The notes beneath the pieces were generated by a model, which searched no databases, was not told where the DNA came from, and worked only from the letters and a program-made list of their open reading frames with translations. From assembly GCF_934371575.1 (NCBI RefSeq), contig NZ_CAKRNY010000045.1, positions 1-28,632 of the forward strand: a DNA stretch of 28,632 nt, written 5' to 3'. The translations under genes were made by a program, and so were the position numbers. The number at the start of each line of letters is the position of its first letter. The stretch's first letter is position 1. The DNA is from an uncultured Blautia sp. (GTDB lineage: Bacteria > Bacillota > Clostridia > Lachnospirales > Lachnospiraceae). Positions 22,748 through 28,632 of the stretch are shown in pieces.

Positions 22748-23821
22748 ATGTATCGTTTAGTTGTAATTGATGATGAATATATAGTTGTGCAGGGAATCAA
22801 GGCTCTGCTTTCCAGGCTGAAGCTGGATTATGAAGTAGTAGGCGCTGCTTATGATGGGATTCAGGGGTTTGAAGTGATTCGAAATGAGAAACCGGATGTG
22901 GTAATTACAGACATCCGTATCCCAGGGCTGGATGGTTTGTCTGTTATTGAAGCAGCCAGGGATGAATGTCCGGATACAAACTTTATTGTAATCAGCGGGT
23001 ATTCTGAATTTGCATATGCGCAGCGGGCACTGACTCTTGGTGTAAAGGATTATATTGATAAGCCGGTTACTGCTGAAAAGCTGAAAAATGCTCTCGCCCG
23101 TGTTGAAAGCGGATGGGCGAAAACCAGAGATGAAGATGACCGGAAGGCACAGGCAAACAGGGAAAAATTTCAGGAGCTTGATCAGATTTTTGAGGGCGGA
23201 GTACGCAGCATCACAAGAGGCGATGCCGGATCATTCCGGGAGTATTCCAGAAAGGCAATTATATGCCTGAAGGAGCTTTATCCGGAATTGCCGGATTTTC
23301 GGCGGGAATTTTACAAGCATCTTTGTGTACTAAGTGATGTTCTGATTGAGAGCCAGAAGCAGGTTGAGCGTGGCTCACTGGTTTCGTTTCAGGAAATGGA
23401 AAAATGTGAAACTATGGAACAGGTACAAGCTTACGGAGAAGGTGTGCTTTCGGATATCGGCAAGCATCTGACAGCAGACCAGACAGGAAGCAGACACCGT
23501 GTGATTCTGGAGATAGTTACTTATCTGGACGAGCATTATAATCAGGATATCGGCTTAAGTGAGCTGGCAGATAAGGTAGGGATGAGCACTGCTTATTTAA
23601 GTGTTCTCTTTAAGACAGAGGTAGGAACCTCCTATGTGAAATATCTGACAGACCTGCGTATTAAAAAAGCGAAAAAGCTGCTTCAGGATGGTTACAAAGT
23701 TCACGAGGTCAGTGAACTGGTAGGGTATAATAATTACAGATACTTCTGCGATATATTTAAGAAGCACGAAGGAATGACGCCAAACGAGTACAAAGGGAAC
23801 GTTTGGAACCCAGAGGGATAA
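22748..23821 (+). CDS. YesN-type response regulator (REC-AraC)
   Basis: This 357-residue regulator has an N-terminal receiver domain (DDEYIVVQG, phosphoacceptor Asp55 in ITDIRIPGLDG, ISGYSEF, and Lys in DKPV). A linker of about 120 residues follows, then a C-terminal AraC-type pair of helix-turn-helix motifs (IGLSELADKVGMSTAYLSVLFK and VHEVSELVGYNNYRYFCDIFKKHEGMTPNEYK). AAGGAGG precedes the ATG by 5 bases. It most likely activates the transporter operon downstream and perhaps its own operon. Direct ACTGGTA repeats before the binding-protein gene are candidate sites. A hairpin terminator follows. Confidence 0.94.
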   Translation: MYRLVVIDDEYIVVQGIKALLSRLKLDYEVVGAAYDGIQGFEVIRNEKPDVVITDIRIPGLDGLSVIEAARDECPDTNFIVISGYSEFAYAQRALTLGVKDYIDKPVTAEKLKNALARVESGWAKTRDEDDRKAQANREKFQELDQIFEGGVRSITRGDAGSFREYSRKAIICLKELYPELPDFRREFYKHLCVLSDVLIESQKQVERGSLVSFQEMEKCETMEQVQAYGEGVLSDIGKHLTADQTGSRHRVILEIVTYLDEHYNQDIGLSELADKVGMSTAYLSVLFKTEVGTSYVKYLTDLRIKKAKKLLQDGYKVHEVSELVGYNNYRYFCDIFKKHEGMTPNEYKGNVWNPEG

Positions 23822-23840
23822 TATAAAAGGATATATAAAG

Positions 23841-23874
23841 TGCACATATTCACTATTTTGAATATGTGCATTTT
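23841..23874 (+). terminator. Intrinsic terminator after the response regulator
   Basis: TGCACATATTC (23841-23851) and GAATATGTGCA (23860-23870) form a perfect 11-bp stem with an 8-base loop, followed by TTTTGTATATT. The stem is AT-rich and the T-tract short, so some read-through into the transporter genes is possible. Confidence 0.7.
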
Positions 23875-23946
23875 GTATATTCTAATGTGATAAAGTAATT
23901 AAATATACTACAATTTTTATATAAAATAGTCTAAAAAAACTGTACA

Positions 23947-23994
23947 TTACCAAAAAAATTAGGCACTGGTAAATAAGCAGGAAACTGGTATTAT
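23947..23994 (+). promoter_or_regulatory. Activator-type promoter region of the ABC transporter operon
   Basis: TATTAT at 23989-23994 is a plausible -10 box with no good -35. Instead ACTGGTA occurs twice in direct orientation (23965-23971 and 23984-23990), 19 bp apart, and an inverted TTACCA lies at 23947-23952. Repeats covering the -35 area fit positive control by an AraC-type regulator such as the one encoded just upstream. The leader would be about 110 bases. Confidence 0.45.
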
Positions 23995-24113
23995 ATAAGC
24001 ATAAGATATTTCCCGGGGATACAAAAACAAGAAACGAAAATGACATCAAACGAGACCGAAAAAGTAACTGGCTAACAAAAATTCAAAAATTGAAAATTCT
24101 GGAGGAATTTATA

Positions 24114-25418
24114 ATGAAAAAGAGAGCATTAGCTATTTTAATGGCAGCATTAACAGCAAGTACAATGTTTGCAGTTCCTACATTTGCAGCAGATTACTCA
24201 GGAGAGGATCCGCAGCTTGAGAAAAACATCAAAATCCTTACCATCTGGGCAGAAGATAATGACAATGGTATGCTGTTAAACAAAATCTGCGAAGATTATC
24301 AGAAAAATGTAAACCCGAATTTCACATGGGAATATGAGATGGTTGCTTCTGACAACCTTCAGCAGAAAATTGCTACACTGGCTGCATCCAATGATCTTCC
24401 GGATGTATTTGCTTATGAGGCAGGTGCTCCTCTTAGTGTACTGATTGATTCCGGTAAAGTTAAAAATATTTCTGAAGCAGTTGATGAACTGGGAACCACA
24501 GATTGCTTAAACAGTGGTGCTGTTGAGCTTCTGAAAGGCTTATCCGGAACAGATGATCTTTATGATCTTCCTCTTGGACTGAACGTAGAAGGCTTCTGGT
24601 ACAACAAAGCTCTGTTCGAGCAGGCAGGATGCGAAGTTCCTACAACATGGGATGAGTTTGAAGAGGTTCTTCAGAAACTTTCCGATGCAGGTATCCAGCC
24701 TCTTACAACCGGCGGATCTGACAAATGGGGTGCAACCCGTCTGATCAATGCTTACGCAGTAAGAACAGCAGGAAATGATATCATGACAAAAGCAGCTGAC
24801 GGCGAAGTTCCTTATACAGATGAGAAACTGGTTGCAGCAGCTGACAAGCTTGCAGAGTGGGCAGAGAAAGGATACTTCGGAGAAGGTATCACAACAGTTG
24901 ATATGAATACAGCAGGTTCCATGCTGATGAGTGGAAAAGCAGCTATCTTCTACAATGGTTCCTGGTTTACACAGAACCTGACAGATGATTCCCAGAACCC
25001 GGCAGGCGAGGACGGAATCGGATTCTTCAACATTCCGGTTGCAGATGAGTCCATCAGCTCCGCTACTTCTTACTCTATGAACTGTGGTAACATCCTTGCA
25101 CTTGACAACGACAAATATGATGAGGCTACTGGCTGGTTCCTGAAATACTTCATGGAGAACATCGGAAATGTAGCTATGGAAGAGCAGGGAACTGTTAAAG
25201 GTTACACATATGATGTTGCAGCAGATGATATGGATAACTACACCAAACTTGTTCTTGACGAGATTGACAAATCCACAGAAGGATTTGCATGGTGGGAAGC
25301 AAAAATGCCTAGCGAAATCTCCAAGACAGCTCAGGAAAATGTACAGCCTCTGTTAAACGGCGAAATGACTGGCGAAGAATATATGCAGTCCATCCAGGAT
25401 GTATATGACATGCAGTAA
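24114..25418 (+). CDS. ABC transporter sugar-binding protein
   Basis: This 434-residue extracellular solute-binding protein is of the carbohydrate family 1 type (ILTIWAEDNDNG, IATLAASNDLPDVFAYEAG, GLNVEGFWYNKALFEQAG, GSDKWGATRLINAY, AAIFYNGSWFTQ). Residues 1-27 are a signal peptide: KKR, a hydrophobic core, and a cleavage site after PTFA. I see no lipobox Cys, which is unusual for a Gram-positive binding protein and suggests release or another attachment. The ATG at 24114 has GGAGG 8 bases upstream and gives a proper signal peptide; a longer start at 24090 would not. It likely binds a plant-derived oligosaccharide. A hairpin separates it from the permease genes. Confidence 0.92.
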   Translation: MKKRALAILMAALTASTMFAVPTFAADYSGEDPQLEKNIKILTIWAEDNDNGMLLNKICEDYQKNVNPNFTWEYEMVASDNLQQKIATLAASNDLPDVFAYEAGAPLSVLIDSGKVKNISEAVDELGTTDCLNSGAVELLKGLSGTDDLYDLPLGLNVEGFWYNKALFEQAGCEVPTTWDEFEEVLQKLSDAGIQPLTTGGSDKWGATRLINAYAVRTAGNDIMTKAADGEVPYTDEKLVAAADKLAEWAEKGYFGEGITTVDMNTAGSMLMSGKAAIFYNGSWFTQNLTDDSQNPAGEDGIGFFNIPVADESISSATSYSMNCGNILALDNDKYDEATGWFLKYFMENIGNVAMEEQGTVKGYTYDVAADDMDNYTKLVLDEIDKSTEGFAWWEAKMPSEISKTAQENVQPLLNGEMTGEEYMQSIQDVYDMQ

Positions 25419-25451
25419 GTAACAGCTTTGGCAATATAAGCTTTGAACTTC

Positions 25452-25487
25452 AAATGGGAGTGTTTGCCAGCAGACACTCCCATTTTT
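25452..25487 (+). terminator. Hairpin between binding-protein and permease genes
   Basis: AAATGGGAGTGT (25452-25463) pairs fully with ACACTCCCATTT (25474-25485), with TTTTTA across the end of the stem. It can act as a partial terminator or a 3' stabiliser, giving more binding protein than permease, a common layout in such operons. Confidence 0.75.
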
Positions 25488-25513
25488 ATGTTAGAAAGAA
25501 AGGAAGGAATTTT

Positions 25514-26392
25514 ATGAACAAGGTATTAGGTAATAAGAAAGCGATATCCCTTTTCGTAGTTCCGGCATTAATTGTTTACACCATCATCGTAATGGTACCG
25601 GTTATCTGGTCGTTGTATTATTCATTTTTCAGCGGCAGCCCGGGACTTCAGTGGGAATTTGCCGGATTTGACAATTATGCAAGACTTTTCAGAGATAAGA
25701 ACTTCTTAAACGCATTAACAGTAAACTGTAAATATGTATTGGTAGTAACCGTTGGCCAGGTTGGAATGGGACTTTTACTTTCCCTGATGTTTAAATTCTG
25801 GCTGAGAAGATGCAAAACCATCGTAAGAACTCTGGTTTTCTTCCCGGTAGTACTTCCTACTGTTGCAGTAGGTCAGCTGTTTGCAAAGATCTATGAGATT
25901 CAGCCAAACTATGGTCTGTTAAACTCATTGCTTGACTCTCTTGGTTTTACGAACCTTGTTCAGCCATGGATCGGCCAGTCCAGCACAGCTCTCTGGGCAT
26001 TGTGCGTAATGGATATCTGGGTAGCCATGGGATTCTATTCCGTAATTTTCTATGGAGCACTCCTTGATATCTCTGATGATATCCTGGAAGCAGCCAGAAT
26101 CGACGGTTGTGGTGGATGGCAGTTATTTAAAAACATTCTTCTTCCGCTTCTTCGTCCGATGGTAATCACTAGCCTTGTATTCAGCTTCTCCGGAACTGTA
26201 AAAATGTTCGAGTCTGCTATGGCTCTTACCAAGGGTGGTCCTGGAAGTGCAACCAAGTCACTTTCCATGTATATGTATGATGTTGCATTTACCTACAATA
26301 AGGTTGGTTACGCCAGCGTTATCGCAATCGTGATCTTCCTGATCTGTGTAGTTGGATCTCTTGTTATCAACAAATTTGATGTGAAAGACTGA
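25514..26392 (+). CDS. ABC sugar permease, first subunit (MalF/UgpA-like)
   Basis: This 292-residue membrane protein has about six transmembrane helices (for example ISLFVVPALIVYTIIVMVPV near the N-terminus and VIAIVIFLICVVGSLVI at the C-terminus). The cytoplasmic EAA loop reads EAARIDGCGGWQLFKNILLP and contacts the ATPase. I chose the ATG at 25514, which follows AGGAAGGA; a longer in-frame start at 25454 would add residues encoded inside the hairpin. It partners the second permease 14 bases downstream and the binding protein upstream. No ATPase gene is in the window, as is usual when a shared MsmK/UgpC-type ATPase serves several importers. Confidence 0.93.
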   Translation: MNKVLGNKKAISLFVVPALIVYTIIVMVPVIWSLYYSFFSGSPGLQWEFAGFDNYARLFRDKNFLNALTVNCKYVLVVTVGQVGMGLLLSLMFKFWLRRCKTIVRTLVFFPVVLPTVAVGQLFAKIYEIQPNYGLLNSLLDSLGFTNLVQPWIGQSSTALWALCVMDIWVAMGFYSVIFYGALLDISDDILEAARIDGCGGWQLFKNILLPLLRPMVITSLVFSFSGTVKMFESAMALTKGGPGSATKSLSMYMYDVAFTYNKVGYASVIAIVIFLICVVGSLVINKFDVKD

Positions 26393-26406
26393 AAGGAGGA
26401 AATATT

Positions 26407-27234
26407 ATGAAAAAAGTAAAAGCAGCTTTTCGAGGAATTGTAATTTTCCTTCTTTGCATAATTGAGATCTATCCGTTATTCTGGATGCTTACCGCATCCT
26501 TCAAGAAACAGGCTGAGTGGAGTGAAAAGCCAGCTTATGCATTAAATGATGGTTTCTATTTCCAGAACTACTCTGATGCATGGACAAGAGGACATATGTC
26601 CACTTTCTTTAAGAACAGTTTGATCACTACATTAGTGGCACTTGTATTTATTGTATTTTTCTCAGTAACTGTTGGTTTTGCTGTAACAAAGATGAAATGG
26701 AAATTCAGAAATGCAGTTGCACAGTATTTCCGTTTTGGTATCATGATTCCGGTAGCAATCGCTTTGATCCCGCTGTTCCAGATTTACAGCAGATCAAACC
26801 TGTTAAATACCAGAACATGTCTGATCATTACGTACATAGCATTCGGTTTGTCGTTGTCTATTTATCTGGTTCAGGGATATCTTCGTTCCTTCCCGGATGA
26901 CATTATGGAGGCTGCCGTTATCGATGGCTGTGGTATTTACAGACTGATGTGGCACATTGTAACACCACTGATGAAGAACTCTATTGTAACCGTACTGGTT
27001 CTTCAGTTCTTCTTCAAATGGAACGACCTTCTGTTTTCCATGACATTCATCAGTGATTCCGCACTGAAGACTGTTCAGACAGGACTTCTGTACTTCTCTG
27101 ATGAGTTTGGTTCCAAGAACTGGGGTGCAATCTTCGCTTCTGTATCCATGAGTGTATTCCCGCTTCTGATCCTGTACATGGCACTGAACAAGAAACTGAT
27201 GGAAGGTATGACAGCCGGAGCTGTAAAGGGTTGA
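26407..27234 (+). CDS. ABC sugar permease, second subunit (MalG/UgpE-like)
   Basis: This 275-residue protein has about six transmembrane helices, starting with GIVIFLLCIIEIYPLFWMLT, and an EAA loop EAAVIDGCGIYRLMWHIVTP at about residues 165-185. It forms the heterodimeric channel with the first permease. GAAAGGAGG precedes the ATG closely, and the glycosidase gene begins 4 bases after its stop. The operon order (binding protein, two permeases, glycosidase) fits import of an oligosaccharide that is then cut in the cytoplasm. Confidence 0.93.
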   Translation: MKKVKAAFRGIVIFLLCIIEIYPLFWMLTASFKKQAEWSEKPAYALNDGFYFQNYSDAWTRGHMSTFFKNSLITTLVALVFIVFFSVTVGFAVTKMKWKFRNAVAQYFRFGIMIPVAIALIPLFQIYSRSNLLNTRTCLIITYIAFGLSLSIYLVQGYLRSFPDDIMEAAVIDGCGIYRLMWHIVTPLMKNSIVTVLVLQFFFKWNDLLFSMTFISDSALKTVQTGLLYFSDEFGSKNWGAIFASVSMSVFPLLILYMALNKKLMEGMTAGAVKG

Positions 27235-27238
27235 TTTT

Positions 27239-28540
27239 ATGGAAGATAAAAGGACAGAGCAGTATAGACAGGAATTAAAAAAATTTGTAATGTCTCACAC
27301 GGAGGATGTGCTTAAGAATCCGCGAAGCTTTATCCGTTATCCGTTTATTGATCCAGGTTCCGTTTACGATGGAAATGTATGGGACTGGGATACCTACTGG
27401 TCCGTATATGGCTTTCTGAATCTGGCGGATTCCTACCAGGATCTGTCTGTGAAGCCAAGAATTATAGAGCACGCACAGGGAAATATCCGCAATTTCTTCG
27501 ACCATCAGCTGGAAGATGGATATATTCCCATGATGATCGAGGTAGCAGACTGGCCGGAGCCTTATCTGAATATGAGGCATAAGGAAGGGAAGATTATGAA
27601 TATGCATAAGCCTTTCCTTTGCAGCCAGATGTGCCTGATCAGTGATTATACCGGTGATTATGCCTGGACAGAAGAATTTCTTCCTGGCGTGGCAAAGTAT
27701 TTTGACTGTTATGATCACTATTATTTCCACGAAAACAGCGGACTGTATGTATGGCAGGATGATATTATGATCGGTATGGACAATGACCCGGCTACCTTTG
27801 GCCGTCCGCCATTCTCCACTGCCAATATCTATCTGAACAGCTTCATGTGCGTAGAGCTGGAAGCTGGTGCCAAATTGTACAGACAGTTTGGCAAAGAGGA
27901 AGAGGCGAAGAGGCTTCTTGATAAACGTGAAGCACTGATCGGTGCAATCCAGCAGGAGTGCTGGGATAAGCGGGATCACTTCTTTTATTCTGTTGATGTG
28001 GACATCAAGACCAGAAAATATGACTGGTTCCATCAGGGACTTGGTGTTTTCTGGAAAACACTGCCTATCAAGGTTCGTGTATGGTCTGGCTTTATTCCTA
28101 TGTATGCAGGAATTGCCACAAAAGAGCAGGCTGCAGACATGGTAAAGCATATTTTTGATCCGGATACCTTTGGTTCTGACTTCGGTCTGACCACGCTTTC
28201 AAAGGATGAGAAAATGTTTGACCTGTCTGTTACCAATAATCCGTCCAACTGGCTTGGCCCGATCTGGCTGGTTGCAAACTATGTGGTATTCCGTGGGCTT
28301 CTAAACTATGGATACCGCATGGAGGCAGAAATTATGTATAAGCGCACCATGCGTCTTCTTGGAGAAGACCTGGAGAAAACAGGTAGTCTTCATGAGTATT
28401 ACAATCCATTTAACGGGGAACCGATTATGAATGGAGGTTTTATCAACTGGAATGTACTGGCGCTGAATATGGCAGATGAGCTGGACGGCAAGAAGCCAAT
28501 GTGCCTGCCAGAACTGTTGGAAAAACAGGCAGAAAAGTAA
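27239..28540 (+). CDS. MGH1/GH63-like (alpha/alpha)6 glycoside hydrolase
   Basis: This 433-residue protein is an (alpha/alpha)6-barrel glycosidase of the trehalase/GH63/mannosylglycerate-hydrolase-like group. Recognisable segments are NVWDWDTYWSVYGF near residue 44, MGH-like QDDIMIGMDNDPATFG at about 176-192 (acidic catalytic candidates), and NPSNWLGPIWLVANYVV and FINWNVLALNMADEL near the end. It has no signal peptide and is cytoplasmic. Family members act on alpha-linked gluco- or manno-configured sugars, but the residues seen do not fix the substrate. It is coupled to the second permease gene (4-base gap, AAAGGG ribosome site) and followed by a terminator, so it acts on the imported compound. 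Confidence 0.75.
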   Translation: MEDKRTEQYRQELKKFVMSHTEDVLKNPRSFIRYPFIDPGSVYDGNVWDWDTYWSVYGFLNLADSYQDLSVKPRIIEHAQGNIRNFFDHQLEDGYIPMMIEVADWPEPYLNMRHKEGKIMNMHKPFLCSQMCLISDYTGDYAWTEEFLPGVAKYFDCYDHYYFHENSGLYVWQDDIMIGMDNDPATFGRPPFSTANIYLNSFMCVELEAGAKLYRQFGKEEEAKRLLDKREALIGAIQQECWDKRDHFFYSVDVDIKTRKYDWFHQGLGVFWKTLPIKVRVWSGFIPMYAGIATKEQAADMVKHIFDPDTFGSDFGLTTLSKDEKMFDLSVTNNPSNWLGPIWLVANYVVFRGLLNYGYRMEAEIMYKRTMRLLGEDLEKTGSLHEYYNPFNGEPIMNGGFINWNVLALNMADELDGKKPMCLPELLEKQAEK

Positions 28541-28584
28541 TCATTAGAATAAGGGTTTTTTGCTGTGAGGTAAGTAAATATAGG

Positions 28585-28624
28585 AAAAGGATTGCAGAAT
28601 ACGTGGAATTTTGCAGTCCTTTTT
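28585..28624 (+). terminator. Intrinsic terminator of the transporter operon
   Basis: GGATTGCAGAAT (28589-28600) pairs with ATTTTGCAGTCC (28608-28619) with two G-U pairs, extended by A-rich and T-rich flanks, and followed by TTTTT. It closes the transporter-glycosidase operon. Confidence 0.85.
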
Positions 28625-28632
28625 GTTTGCCA

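Noticed and set aside
1..28632. tRNA, rRNA, insertion sequence or prophage genes
   Set aside because: Reading both strands showed no cloverleaf, rRNA segment, transposase, integrase or phage structural gene that I could support.

Overview
The window looks like a chromosomal segment of a gut-type Lachnospiraceae bacterium (Blautia or Ruminococcus-like Firmicute). The basis is strong AGGAGG-type ribosome sites, moderately AT-rich DNA, YesM/YesN-type two-component regulators next to a carbohydrate ABC transporter, and family content (DUF1848, DUF1680, class M sirtuin). No rRNA, tRNA, transposase, phage gene or CRISPR array was seen. The genus is inference.

Region 1 (49-5154) is a tight seven-gene plus-strand operon. 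It encodes a 64-residue peptide with three ACGTACGA repeats, a radical SAM/SPASM protein expected to modify it, a nitroreductase, a flavin-domain/ferredoxin fusion, a Zn-type macrodomain protein, a class M-like sirtuin and a DUF1848 protein. It therefore joins a putative ribosomally made, radical-SAM-modified peptide (RiPP) system to an ADP-ribosylation/de-ADP-ribosylation pair. Genes overlap or lie within 60 bases of each other.

Region 2 (5155-6891) holds much non-coding DNA. There is a four-unit, exactly 53-bp-period array of hairpin repeats followed by related hairpins. A YjbR/MGMT fusion gene is flanked by two copies of an element whose stems are conserved by compensatory changes, which suggests a structured RNA. 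A 12-bp tandem repeat contains the stop codon of the MGMT gene.

Region 3 (6892-12964) contains a divergent LacI-family regulator and an operon of a FucI-related isomerase, a split transketolase and an FGGY kinase, ended by a clear terminator. The set matches the logic of the known transketolase route for D-apiose (isomerase, kinase, two-subunit transketolase), but other rare pentoses or ketoses are possible.

Region 4 (13216-23821) carries a racemase-superfamily protein, a GH127-type hydrolase, a DUF1537 acid-sugar kinase, a beta-keto acid cleavage enzyme, a GH78 alpha-L-rhamnosidase, and a sensor kinase/AraC-type response regulator pair. Region 5 (24114-28540) carries a sugar-binding protein, two permeases and an (alpha/alpha)6-barrel glycosidase. 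The hydrolases have no signal peptides. The combined model is that small plant-derived rhamnose-containing oligosaccharides or glycosides are imported intact by the ABC system, trimmed in the cytoplasm, and fed into two pathways: a neutral-sugar route through transketolase and an acid-sugar route through kinase and BKACE. The ATPase for the transporter is not in the window, as is usual for this class, which shares an MsmK-type ATPase.
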